Shown: one piece after another, positions 1 through 8,095 of the stretch | Layout of the letters: each line of letters begins with the position of its first letter | Numbering within the stretch: position 1 is the first letter of the stretch | From: Robertmurraya andreesenii | Lineage (GTDB): Bacteria > Bacillota > Bacilli > Bacillales > Cytobacillaceae | DNA: 64,000 nt | Direction: 5' to 3' | Assembly: GCF_030813005.1 (NCBI RefSeq) | Contig: NZ_JAUSTU010000007.1 | Location: 1 to 64,000 of the forward strand | Notes under the pieces: generated by a model | What the model was told of the DNA's origin: nothing | Database searches by the model: none | Seen by the model: the letters and a program-made list of their open reading frames with translations, nothing else | Made by a program: the position numbers and the translations under genes

Positions 1-125
1 GACTCCAAAAAGGACAAAAGGAAACGAAAAACAATGTAATTTTAAGAAAAAGCTAGATTAAGAGTGATATTGTCCAAAATTCGGGGGTTAATCCGCTATG
101 TTGTGGTAAGAAGGGAGGTACTAAA

Positions 126-1655
126 ATGGCAAACAACAGGCAAATTAACGAATTCGCTATCAAATGGTTAGAAAAATATCGCAATGCAAAAGCTACAGAA
201 ACTGAGGTTGCCGAGGGCTTTGCAGATGAGTGCTTTGCCCTCGGCTTTGAGATGGATTGTGGAAAGTCATTTGAGGATGCATTTCCTAATACAAAAGCTT
301 TTAGTGATTATACTCAGCTTAAGAGGATCATTAACCAGGTAGAAGATATAACATTGCTGGGTTCGACAATATTCTCAAAGTGGCGTTATATTACCCATTG
401 GTCATATGGCGAAGATCTACTTTCGCCAGAAAACAGACCCTGGTTCATCATCGCCTTTTCGCGCTTGATGGTGTTAAGTTCAAAAGACGGCTATAGTCCG
501 TTTGGATTTTATGGTCAAGCAAAGAAAATCAGAATCATATCTAATAATATTGGCTATGGGCCTTGCCCTATGCCAGAGGACGAAGTGGAACAACACCTAA
601 CGATTACTGATGACGGTCGTGTATGGTTCTCTGGTTACAATTTTGGTAGCGGAAGTGGAAAATACGAGCGTGGTCGTACAAAAACCTTCCGCTTGGATAG
701 AGAAAAAGCCAACCTTATTTTCTCATCTTTTACGAGATTCTTTAGTGGAGAATTTGATGATATTTTTGCTACTGATATTGGTTCTTGGGAAATGACAATC
801 ACCAATATGGAAGGTCGAGAGTTTACTTTCAGAGGTTCACTATGTGCTGATTATGAAATTGACGGGGCAGACCTATCGGATATGTTGCGTGATACATTGA
901 ATATTAAAAACCTCTTTGTTTTTGATGGTGGTAATAAGCCTGATAGGGTTGAGAGAATTTCAATTGATTATCATAGGGTTACTAAAATAAAACCAATGGC
1001 TCTTCCGAATAAAAATGTTGATACTATAACTTGGGAATACTCGGAACAGTTGGTTATTGACCGTGAGACAGAAACAATAGAACATATACTGCAAATCGGA
1101 TCTGGTTGTGTCGTCACCCGCAAATATCAAGTTGAGGAAGGTGTATCGAGTTTCCTTGATGATCTAGATGCTGATACTTTATTTGAAAGTATAGAAGGAA
1201 ATCCTCCAGATGTTATTAAAAATTCGAATGAAACAAAGGATTATACCATTAAGATTGATTTTAAGAGAAAACCCCAGAGTGTAATCAAAGGTACATACGA
1301 TAGGAACGGTCTCCCGAAAGATTGGCCAGAGTTTGCGAATGACATTTATAACTTCATGCGATTTTACGGGTGGGGAGAAATTCTCGATCCATCTGTGTAC
1401 AGAAAATTCAAACGGCGAGCTGGTGAGTATATGTTTTGCAGTGTGGAGTTTAATGAAGGTGGAAAACGCTATTATTACATAAGCGAAGATGACACGATAG
1501 AAGTGGGGGATTTTGTAATAGTTCCTGTTGGGATGGATGCACATACGGCTACAGTAGAAGTCGTAGATATTGAATATTTTTCTGAGGAGAACGCACCATT
1601 CCCTATTGAAAAGGCAAAATATATCATTCGCAAATTTCCAGATTCCCCAAACTGA
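126..1655 (+). CDS. Uncharacterised 509-residue protein
   Basis: I do not recognise this protein as a named family. It has no signal peptide or membrane segment and is acidic overall, so it is probably cytoplasmic. The first ~120 residues look helical. The middle is rich in beta-type sequence. The last ~60 residues (after YYYISEDD) contain a VPVGMD...VVDIEYF stretch that resembles a small beta-barrel module, in which a VPxG turn is followed by a modification-sensing strand. This resemblance is an inference. The ATG is preceded by a strong GGGAGG site. It stands alone: the next 690 bases hold no intact gene, and the following genes are the DGQHR pair. It could belong to an accessory island, but no mobility gene is visible. 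Confidence 0.6.
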   Translation: MANNRQINEFAIKWLEKYRNAKATETEVAEGFADECFALGFEMDCGKSFEDAFPNTKAFSDYTQLKRIINQVEDITLLGSTIFSKWRYITHWSYGEDLLSPENRPWFIIAFSRLMVLSSKDGYSPFGFYGQAKKIRIISNNIGYGPCPMPEDEVEQHLTITDDGRVWFSGYNFGSGSGKYERGRTKTFRLDREKANLIFSSFTRFFSGEFDDIFATDIGSWEMTITNMEGREFTFRGSLCADYEIDGADLSDMLRDTLNIKNLFVFDGGNKPDRVERISIDYHRVTKIKPMALPNKNVDTITWEYSEQLVIDRETETIEHILQIGSGCVVTRKYQVEEGVSSFLDDLDADTLFESIEGNPPDVIKNSNETKDYTIKIDFKRKPQSVIKGTYDRNGLPKDWPEFANDIYNFMRFYGWGEILDPSVYRKFKRRAGEYMFCSVEFNEGGKRYYYISEDDTIEVGDFVIVPVGMDAHTATVEVVDIEYFSEENAPFPIEKAKYIIRKFPDSPN

Positions 1656-1844
1656 AGCCTAAAGGGCTCCCAAGAAGTTCACTTATTTCGGCCAATCTAT
1701 GCTTTTTAATGCAAGTAAAAGGCAGTTCCTATTTTAAAATGGAGCTGCTTTTCTTTATTTATGAGATATGTGCGAAAAAACTAATTTAAGGTAAACACAT
1801 CCACTAATAGTTGAAAGAAGTTGAGTGAGAGAGAGGGATTGAGA

Positions 1845-1926
1845 ATGGAAAAGTGGTTACGAAAGCAATAGGGGCAAGGAACCTTTTGAACAACTAATAC
1901 AGCAGTACTATGAACGAATCAACTGA
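1845..1926 (+). pseudogene. Fragment of an ECF-type sigma factor N-terminus
   Basis: An ATG at 1845 opens MEKWLRKQ and then stops. After a +1 frame change the sequence continues GKEPFEQLIQQYYERIN from 1873 and stops again. Joined, the two pieces resemble the first ~28 residues of Bacillus ECF sigma factors (MEKWL-K-R-G-E-FE-LI--YYE), that is, the start of region 2. Nothing further of the gene remains, and the terminator at 1944 may be its old 3' end. The fragment is short, so chance resemblance cannot be excluded. Confidence 0.35.
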
Positions 1927-1943
1927 ACTACTTATCTTATTGG

Positions 1944-1976
1944 CACTCACATAAAAATGTGGGTGTTTTTTGTTTT
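1944..1976 (+). terminator. Rho-independent terminator
   Basis: A 9-bp stem (1944-1952 with 1957-1965, one G-U pair) is followed by an uninterrupted T run. It lies downstream of the sigma-factor remnant and would isolate the DGQHR promoter from upstream transcription. Confidence 0.7.
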
Positions 1977-2257
1977 TGAGAAGAAGTAGTCCCCAATAAA
2001 ACTGGAATGAAAAAGGACCGTGTAAATAAAGTGGCCTAATTATGAATATTTGGTGAGCAAAATACCTTTATTAAAATAAATGTTCACAAAACCTTCATAA
2101 ATATATCTTTTTCCCCATCTTGATAGGGGTTAATGGCCATTATTTGATGAAAAAATAAGTGAAATAGTAATTTTCCAAAAAAAATTTTTTAAATTATATC
2201 ACATAAATATTGTCTGTCAATGTTTTGCTGAAGAAGAATAACAAAACAGAGTACTAG

Positions 2258-2292
2258 TTGATGTTCGATACCACGTAAATTATTAATGGTAT
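2258..2292 (+). promoter_or_regulatory. Promoter with overlapping inverted repeat upstream of the DGQHR pair
   Basis: A TTGATG hexamer (2258-2263) and TATTAA (2281-2286) are separated by exactly 17 bases, as in a sigma-A promoter. An inverted repeat ATACCA (2268-2273) / TGGTAT (2287-2292) sits across the -10 element, where a repressor would block polymerase. Some DndB proteins are reported to repress their own operons, so autoregulation is possible but inferred. Confidence 0.45.
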
Positions 2293-2343
2293 TTACATTC
2301 ATAATTGGAAATATTTATAATATTCTCAGAGGAGTGATGAAAA

Positions 2344-3441
2344 TTGTCAAATCTTGACTTCAAAACCATCATTGAAGGTATCGGCTATCATCAATTTGGC
2401 AAAGAGGTATTGGCAACCCAAATTCGTTTTTCGACACTAGAAGCTTTATTTAAGGTAGATCCAGAAGTACAGAGAAAATTAGATCCAATAAGAAGAGTTG
2501 AAATAAGACAATTTATATTAGATTCATTAAGATCTAGGTATTTTTATTTTTCACCTTTTATTTTTTCGGCAAGGGGAGCTATTAAAAAAACAGAGCAAGG
2601 CTGGGAGCTGATTCCGGGAGCAAAGCTTTATATTCTTGACGGACAACACCGCGCAGCGGCTTTGTCATCAGCATTAAGCCACTTAAAAACACAAATGGAA
2701 ACAGCGGAAGAAGTTGGGGATATGGAAGAGGCACGGACTTTTCAAAACTACATTAATAAACTGGAAGCCTATCCAGTAGCGATGCAAGTGTATTTGGACC
2801 TTTCACTACAAGAGGAGAAGCAGCTATTTACCGATATCAATTCGGAGCGAAAAGAAGCACACACAGGATTAATTATGAAATACGATCATCGCGATGCATA
2901 TACAGAGTTAACGAGAAAAGTGGCAAAACAACTTGAGCGTCAGTTTGAAATTGAAACAGAGTTATCACGCCTTACCTACCAAAACTCCGCAGTTACTTCA
3001 CTAACCATCATGAGAAGATGCTTGCTTGCATTATTTGAAGGGATCTTGACAGTCAAAAAAGGCAACGCCAATTTTGGAAACTGTACACCTGAAGAAGTAA
3101 TGGCCATCTCACTGGCATTCTTTGAATCCTGGCAGCACCTGTTCCCGAAGCAAATGGCTAACCGGAAGAAGTATGTGACGGGTCTGACGGGAATTCAGGT
3201 TGCATTAGCCCTTACGATTCATGAACTCAACAAGAAATATGACATTCCACATTTAGAGGCAATTCAGCAGTTAAAGAAGCTTAAACATTATAGCTCGTGG
3301 CAGCATGATGACCCGATCTTTTCACATCTATATGACCCTGCATCAAGAAAAATCAAACACCATTCATCCACAACTTCAATACAAAGAACAGCCGTGAAAT
3401 TCTTATCGATTCTAAATAAAGAAAGGATAGGATGTCCTTGA
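2344..3441 (+). CDS. DndB-like DGQHR-domain protein (canonical motif)
   Basis: This 365-residue protein carries the diagnostic DGQHR motif at residues 99-103 (ILDGQHRAAAL), followed by the FTDINSERKEAH segment typical of the DndB/DGQHR family, a ParB-like fold. DndB proteins are linked to DNA phosphorothioation, where they act as regulators and have been reported to nick DNA. Translation starts at TTG with a strong GAGGAG site. The gene overlaps the next DGQHR gene by 10 bases, so the two are made together. No dndC, dndD, dndE or restriction dndFGH genes lie in the window, so the pair acts either with remote partners or in another process. Confidence 0.85.
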   Translation: MSNLDFKTIIEGIGYHQFGKEVLATQIRFSTLEALFKVDPEVQRKLDPIRRVEIRQFILDSLRSRYFYFSPFIFSARGAIKKTEQGWELIPGAKLYILDGQHRAAALSSALSHLKTQMETAEEVGDMEEARTFQNYINKLEAYPVAMQVYLDLSLQEEKQLFTDINSERKEAHTGLIMKYDHRDAYTELTRKVAKQLERQFEIETELSRLTYQNSAVTSLTIMRRCLLALFEGILTVKKGNANFGNCTPEEVMAISLAFFESWQHLFPKQMANRKKYVTGLTGIQVALALTIHELNKKYDIPHLEAIQQLKKLKHYSSWQHDDPIFSHLYDPASRKIKHHSSTTSIQRTAVKFLSILNKERIGCP

Positions 3442-4466
3442 TCGTCAACGATGTGTTTTCCAAACGACAATCGATTGCAACTTATACACTTGAAGAGCTT
3501 TCAAACTTAATCCATCATGGTCAAGTGAAATTACGTGATGTAAACAAACTACATGTAAGAGCAATAAAAAAATACATTTTGGAGAATGTATTAACCGAGC
3601 AAATTTATTTCCCACCAATCGTCGCAAATGTTGATTATCTTGGGTCGGAAAAGCCTCAAGAGTTAACGATCATTGATGGCAGCCAAAGACTTGCTGCCCT
3701 TTGTCAAATCGAAGAAATGGGATACAGGGAGGCAAAAAGTGATCATCCCGAGGAAATGAAAAAAGGCTACAAGCTCCTTTTATTTTTTCAACATACAGAG
3801 ATAGCTGTCCAAATTTTTGAAGGACTGTCAAAGGAAGAATCAGACCAGCTGTATATCGACTTGAATACGAAGGGGAAAAAGGTGGCTTTATCGAAAAGGA
3901 TTGCCTTTGACTCAAGAAAAGAATTGAACATCATAACCAATTCAATTTTAGAAACAAATTCACAATTAAAGACAGCTGGTGTTGAAATTGAAAAAATAGC
4001 AGTCGTAAGGCCCGCTAATAAGAAGCTGCTTTCGTTGTCACATCTGCGCCAAATTGTGGCAATCTTTCTAACTGGAAAAATGGTATTCAGAACGATGGAG
4101 GATCGCTATGAAATGCACATGGAGGCAGAGGATTACATCAAGCTGATCAATACGTGGTTTCACGAATTATTCAAGTTATATCCTCCAGAACGGATCGGGG
4201 ATTTTCAGATATCGATGCTGGCAAATCATCCTCTACTTATTAGTATTGCCTACTTTGCGAATAAAGGCTTGAAAAATACAAATCTAAAAGAGCGAGAACA
4301 AGAATTAGTCGAGCGAATGCGCAGTTTAAAAGATGTCGATTTTAATAGAAAAAATCCTATTTGGAAGGAGTTTGCGGGCACTGCTAGAGGAGGATATTTT
4401 TATTTGGCTAACGACAAAGCAAATATTGAAAAGCTTGTAAACTTCCTTGAGGAACAAGGGAGGTGA
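3432..4466 (+). CDS. DndB-like protein with variant DGSQR motif
   Basis: This 344-residue protein is a divergent partner of the preceding gene. The motif reads DGSQR at residues 82-86 (IIDGSQRLAAL) in place of DGQHR, and the downstream YIDLNTKGKKV segment aligns with FTDINSERKEA of the partner. The swapped Gln and missing His may alter or abolish any catalytic activity that depends on DGQHR. The ATG lies inside the upstream gene with GAAAGG ahead of it, indicating translational coupling. A stoichiometric two-subunit complex with one canonical and one variant subunit is an inference from this arrangement. Confidence 0.8.
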   Translation: MSLIVNDVFSKRQSIATYTLEELSNLIHHGQVKLRDVNKLHVRAIKKYILENVLTEQIYFPPIVANVDYLGSEKPQELTIIDGSQRLAALCQIEEMGYREAKSDHPEEMKKGYKLLLFFQHTEIAVQIFEGLSKEESDQLYIDLNTKGKKVALSKRIAFDSRKELNIITNSILETNSQLKTAGVEIEKIAVVRPANKKLLSLSHLRQIVAIFLTGKMVFRTMEDRYEMHMEAEDYIKLINTWFHELFKLYPPERIGDFQISMLANHPLLISIAYFANKGLKNTNLKEREQELVERMRSLKDVDFNRKNPIWKEFAGTARGGYFYLANDKANIEKLVNFLEEQGR

Positions 4467-4493
4467 GGAGAATGTGAGAAATAAAATAAAAAC

Positions 4494-4532
4494 CCCATAG
4501 GTAGCACAGTCTGGGCAGACAGTACCTATGGG
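4494..4532 (+). other. Long-stem hairpin between the DGQHR pair and comK
   Basis: CCCATAGGTA (4494-4503) pairs perfectly with TACCTATGGG (4523-4532) around a 19-base loop. No T run follows directly, so it is not itself a terminator. Together with the terminator 13 bases downstream it forms a two-hairpin arrangement ahead of comK. Confidence 0.6.
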
Positions 4533-4544
4533 AGTCTTTAGGTC

Positions 4545-4578
4545 GGGTATACCAACCTTTTGTTAGTATACCCTTTTT
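4545..4578 (+). terminator. Terminator immediately upstream of comK
   Basis: GGGTATAC (4545-4552) pairs with GTATACCC (4566-4573) and is followed by five T residues. It ends the DGQHR operon only 62 bases before the comK start, so it could also act as an attenuator in a comK leader. Confidence 0.75.
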
Positions 4579-4640
4579 CGCGGAAATTTTATAGATCTAC
4601 GATTAGTGAAACAGCAAACACAATGAAGGAGGGATACAAA

Positions 4641-5207
4641 TTGGATATTAAGTACAATTACTTAATTAATGGAAAGACAGTTCTACTTTATGGTGTATTT
4701 CATGAGAATGGAGAATTATTCACATTTGTTATAGAAGGTGCAGATTGCTTTTTAGTCGCCATGTCACCGGTTAACCTTATTGATAAGTCGCTTATCAGCT
4801 ATGGATCAGATTTCAAAGGTGCCTTAAGTAGTTCGAGAAAGCTGCTTGGGGAAAATAAAAAAATGTATCCGATTAAAATCGATGGCTCCTTGGACATCTG
4901 GCTATTCCCAACAAGATCCTATAAAAAACATAATTGCGTCTGGTTCGCCTTAAATCATGTGAAAAATACTAAATCACTGGGGATAAAAGACACGAAAGTA
5001 TTTCTGAGCTATGGTCATGAAATTAATATTAAAATGCGAGAATCTTCATTTCGTAACAAACGCAATCTTACATCGGACCTAAGGGGGATGATTGACCATA
5101 ACAGGCAACAATCATTAGGCTTCATCACTGAGCCTGAAAGAGGGTTTAGGATCGTTGAAGAGAAGGGGGGGTATGAATGCAAATCAAATAGAAAAAAAGA
5201 TAAATAG
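4641..5207 (+). CDS. comK: Competence transcription factor ComK
   Basis: ComK is the master activator of DNA-uptake genes in Bacillus. The assignment rests on alignment of family landmarks: the VNLIDKSLISYGSDFKGA segment (compare LQIVDRSCRFFGSSYAGR in B. subtilis ComK), the IWLFPTRS segment (compare IFLFPTLS), then CVWFALNHV and the basic SFRNKRNLTSDLRGMIDHNRQ segment. I place the start at TTG 4641 because AAGGAGGG ends 7 bases before it. This gives 188 residues against 192 for the B. subtilis protein. An ATG at 4623 overlaps the ribosome site and is less likely. The promoter is not obvious because a terminator sits 62 bases upstream. Competence in this strain is not proven by the gene. Confidence 0.85.
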   Translation: MDIKYNYLINGKTVLLYGVFHENGELFTFVIEGADCFLVAMSPVNLIDKSLISYGSDFKGALSSSRKLLGENKKMYPIKIDGSLDIWLFPTRSYKKHNCVWFALNHVKNTKSLGIKDTKVFLSYGHEINIKMRESSFRNKRNLTSDLRGMIDHNRQQSLGFITEPERGFRIVEEKGGYECKSNRKKDK

Positions 5208-5354
5208 AAATGCTATAAACAAAAGCAGCTGCTCCGAGTGGTACCATTCAATTGCTGTAAACATCGTTCGTATTGATAGCCTTATATCATAATGCTACTA
5301 TTTTCTTGTAGAATATTTCGAGCTGCGTTTGCATGCAGAGGAGGATGAACCATA

Positions 5355-5633
5355 ATGTATATGTATCTGATGAAAAACGAGAAGCCGATAAATAAGGAAC
5401 TCATAAAGAGCCATGTGGAATATTTAAGAGAATTGAAGAGATTGGGAAAACTAGTGCTATGTGGCCCTTTTACGGATTATCCAGGTGGAATGGTCATATT
5501 TTTTGCCGAAGATTTAGTTGAGGCAATAAATATAGCAGAATCCGATCCGTTCATAGCTTCTGGATGTAAATCTTATGAAATCAGAACACTTGAACCAGCT
5601 AATGAAGAAAATAATTACTTATTGGATGAATAA
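5355..5633 (+). CDS. YciI-like small protein
   Basis: This 92-residue protein matches the YciI/YCII family of ferredoxin-like dimeric proteins. It shows the early MKNEKPINKELIKSHVEYLRELKR helix region, the central GKLVLCGPFTDYPGGMVIF strand-turn-strand, and the AINIAESDPFIASGCKSYEIR ending typical of the family. Members are suspected hydro-lyases or dehydrochlorinases, but no substrate can be inferred. AGAGGAGG precedes the ATG by about 11 bases. It appears monocistronic, with the hairpin at 5722-5752 behind it. Confidence 0.8.
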   Translation: MYMYLMKNEKPINKELIKSHVEYLRELKRLGKLVLCGPFTDYPGGMVIFFAEDLVEAINIAESDPFIASGCKSYEIRTLEPANEENNYLLDE

Positions 5634-5721
5634 ATGCATATATACTGAAACAATCAAGTAGTTTGATCATCGCAGGTGAATAATTCAGAGATCTGCTGAA
5701 GGTAACATTTGTTTAATTGAA

Positions 5722-5752
5722 GAAGCAGGAACCAACTAAGGTATCCTGCTTC
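5722..5752 (+). terminator. Repeated terminator-like hairpin, copy 1
   Basis: GAAGCAGGA (5722-5730) pairs with TCCTGCTTC (5744-5752). The hairpin and its left flank (TTGAAGAAGCAGGAACCAA) recur at 10379-10409. It lies at the 3' end of the YciI-like gene. The T run is weak, so termination efficiency is uncertain. Confidence 0.5.
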
Positions 5753-5819
5753 GTGTGAATTAAGCTTGTGAAAATAGATTCCTAAAGGGTGACTAGTGTC
5801 CAAATCCCAATATATAACT

Positions 5820-7661
5820 TTATTTTAAAGCATCTTGCAAGAGCTTTTTTGTTCCGTCTAAGGCATTGATATTGGACTGAAAGTTGAATAGATTATACTC
5901 TAGATTCCCAATTTCATCATTGATGGCTCTTTCTTGTTCAGAAGTAGGATTGGATTGGTAATCTTGCAACATGTCTAGCAGCTTTTCGGTACCTTCTATA
6001 AGGGGTGGAAGACCACCTACTAATTTCTGATTGAAATCTTGATATGCTGGGTCATTTGGTACATTAAGCCCCTCCAACTGACCTTGTATTTCTCTCCAAT
6101 TTTTAAGTAATCCTTCAAATCCATCGATTCCTTGAGGTGATGTGGCTAAGCTTTCCTTTATTTGATTTGTCAAGACGTCTACAAATCTCCAATACTCTTT
6201 TTTGTGCTCAATTAACTCTGCCGATGTATTTTTAACCACTTTGGTGTTTGTATCTTTCTGCTTGTTCTTAACTTCTTTAGCTTGAGCTTTCACTACTTTC
6301 GATCCATCAGTTTCCAATCTTAGCAAGTCCTCATAGTCTACTATTTTTAAAGTATCTACGTTTAAAAGTGCTTGATTTGGCTCTGCATCTTTTGCATTTT
6401 TTCTATATTCAATTCGAACTAATTTCTTACTAGGAGTGTTGTCATCCCCACCCTCATCAAACAAAGCAGCTTCAGTGTCGGTGATTTTCTTGGATTCGTC
6501 AATTAATACTTTTCCATTTATGTCTACTAATTGATAATATTCTTTTCCTTTAGCAAAATATTTATCACCATAAACGGCACCAACCATATTGGTTACTCTA
6601 AATACTTTTTTACCTGTATAGTCAAAAAAGTCCCCTGATTGAGTATATGCCTCATCCTCAGGGTCACCTGATGATTCTCCAGTGAAGATGAGATTTTTGG
6701 CTAATCCCAGTGTAAAACCATCAGGTTGAAAAAGTACATTGAAATTAGAATCCACGATGGCATTTCCTTCTCCCCCAACGATGTCACCTGAAGCGAGGAA
6801 CATGTTGTGATCGAGCAGGTCTTTAATATCTTCTGTTGTAAAGTGGCCTGTCTGATCGAAGGTTTTAATAGGGGAACCATCCAATCCCTCGATGCTAATA
6901 TAACCATCAGCATCTTCTTTGATGATTTTTCCGTCCAAGACTAGAAAATGACTACCTTCATCTTCTGGCTCTTCTTCATATACTTCTATGTAGTTTCCCT
7001 GTTTGTCAAAAAATCCGAATGTCGTGTATAAATAATCACCGAAATATGAACCGTAAAAGTAGTCTCCATCATATAAGTCCAATTTTTCAAGGCCCACCTC
7101 AGCTAATTCGCCAACTTCCTTTCCTTTTGTATCAATGACAATTGTTCGTGAATTACTGAGATCATCACGATCCTCCTCGATCGTACTTACTACTGCAACT
7201 CCGTTTGAAAAATTATTGGCAGATCTGAATATCGGTTCAATGACCCATTCGCCTTTTGTATTTATGTAACCGTATAATCTAGCCTCAGGGTCCTCCGCTA
7301 GTATCATTTCTCTCATTTCTGGAATACTCGCTGCAGCTAGTCCATCATGGAACTCTAATTCCTCAAATTTATATTCATTCGTGGGCTCCATCAGCCAATG
7401 AAAGTTATCATCAATCGTACCGACATACTCCGCACCGTCTTTTTCAAGTGATATCATATTGAGATTTTCACCATAGGACAGGACCGTTTTAATTTCAAAT
7501 CCTTGCTCTTCCAACGTAGGCTTTGTCTCTTTTTGAGAAGACTCAGTCTTCAAGGTTTCCTTAGATGTTTTGCCTTCATTCCCCGTATCCTGGCAGCCTG
7601 TTAGTAAGGCACCAGATATTACAAGTAAAGATGCAGCGACTTTCCAATTTCTAAATTTCAT
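5820..7661 (-). CDS. WG-repeat lipoprotein under a c-di-GMP riboswitch
   Basis: The protein is 613 residues when started at the ATG at 7661, which has an AGGGGG site and opens a lipoprotein signal (MKFRNWK...LLTGC, lipid Cys23). A longer reading frame to 7772 would run through the riboswitch and terminator and is rejected. Residues ~50-340 contain repeated beta units such as YGYINTKGEWVIEPIF, the hallmark of WG (KWG) repeats. Residues ~490-613 are helical and probably form a separate bundle. The protein should be anchored on the outer face of the membrane. The riboswitch suggests a role in the biofilm/motility switch, perhaps as an adhesin or matrix component, which is inference. Confidence 0.8.
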   Translation of the reverse strand: MKFRNWKVAASLLVISGALLTGCQDTGNEGKTSKETLKTESSQKETKPTLEEQGFEIKTVLSYGENLNMISLEKDGAEYVGTIDDNFHWLMEPTNEYKFEELEFHDGLAAASIPEMREMILAEDPEARLYGYINTKGEWVIEPIFRSANNFSNGVAVVSTIEEDRDDLSNSRTIVIDTKGKEVGELAEVGLEKLDLYDGDYFYGSYFGDYLYTTFGFFDKQGNYIEVYEEEPEDEGSHFLVLDGKIIKEDADGYISIEGLDGSPIKTFDQTGHFTTEDIKDLLDHNMFLASGDIVGGEGNAIVDSNFNVLFQPDGFTLGLAKNLIFTGESSGDPEDEAYTQSGDFFDYTGKKVFRVTNMVGAVYGDKYFAKGKEYYQLVDINGKVLIDESKKITDTEAALFDEGGDDNTPSKKLVRIEYRKNAKDAEPNQALLNVDTLKIVDYEDLLRLETDGSKVVKAQAKEVKNKQKDTNTKVVKNTSAELIEHKKEYWRFVDVLTNQIKESLATSPQGIDGFEGLLKNWREIQGQLEGLNVPNDPAYQDFNQKLVGGLPPLIEGTEKLLDMLQDYQSNPTSEQERAINDEIGNLEYNLFNFQSNINALDGTKKLLQDALK

Positions 7662-7691
7662 TCTGTAACCCCCTAGATGTCTAATTTTGAG

Positions 7692-7723
7692 CAAAAAAAA
7701 TACCTGCTTTAAATAAAAGCAGG
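7692..7723 (-). terminator. Riboswitch-associated intrinsic terminator
   Basis: On the minus strand CCTGCTTT pairs with AAAGCAGG (7703-7710 and 7716-7723), followed by TATTTTTTTT. It lies between the GEMM aptamer and the lipoprotein start, as an expression platform should. Confidence 0.85.
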
Positions 7724-7748
7724 AAGATATCCGTTTCCCAACTAAATT

Positions 7749-7825
7749 CGGTAACTCAGCCACCGTAGCCAATAGGCATTAGGTCTGGAGCTTTGCGTCC
7801 TTACCTTTCGATAAGTTTGCCACTT
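7749..7825 (-). promoter_or_regulatory. Cyclic-di-GMP-I (GEMM-I) riboswitch
   Basis: Read on the minus strand the segment shows the GEMM-I landmarks in order: GGCAAAC, a CGAAAG tetraloop hairpin, the hallmark GGACGCAAAGC, CAGACCTAA as the tetraloop-receptor side, a second hairpin ending GGCTACGGTGGC, and closing GTTACCGA. These bind c-di-GMP in the known family. A terminator follows about 25 bases later and the lipoprotein start about 90 bases later, so the aptamer controls transcription of that gene. Whether ligand turns it on or off cannot be settled by eye. Confidence 0.9.
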
Positions 7826-7882
7826 CGTATAAGTAGAAACAGTAGAATTTTACTATCTTTTGAGGGGAAAATCTATAGATTT

Positions 7883-8014
7883 TTAATAATTTTTGGTAGG
7901 AATTCCAACAAAGGCGGCAAATCTGCCTAAGTAAGCATCAATCCCACAAGTAAGGACTGCTACAAATTTCTTACTACCAGCAGATCCCGAATGAGGTGTA
8001 AAAAATATTTGCTG
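7883..8014 (-). pseudogene. C-terminal-region fragment of a second glutaminase gene
   Basis: Read on the minus strand, 44 codons in one frame give QQIFFTP..., then LTCGIDAYLGRFAAFVGIP and TKNY before a stop. This matches residues EQIFS...LTCGMYDYSGRFAAFVGIPAKSG of the intact glutaminase at 11785-12768. Neither the upstream part of the gene nor the last ~55 residues remain. It is a relic of a duplicated or replaced glutaminase gene. Confidence 0.75.
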
Positions 8015-8095
8015 AAAGCCTTGAGTAAACTATACTAAGGAGTGTTTGCACAATCTAAAAAATACATAGTATAAAGCGACAACAAGGGGAAGCAA

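Larger units (their letters stand above)
1656..2343. other. Gene-poor, decayed intergenic stretch
   Basis: This 690-base gap holds no intact gene. It contains a probable broken ECF sigma-factor start (1845-1926), a rho-independent terminator (1944-1976), an AT-rich tract around 2160-2210, and a promoter with an overlapping inverted repeat just before the DGQHR genes (2258-2292). Confidence 0.5.

Noticed and set aside
7662..7772. N-terminal 37-residue extension of the WG-repeat protein
   Set aside because: It would be encoded within the GEMM riboswitch and its terminator and lacks a ribosome site; the lipoprotein signal starts at 7661.
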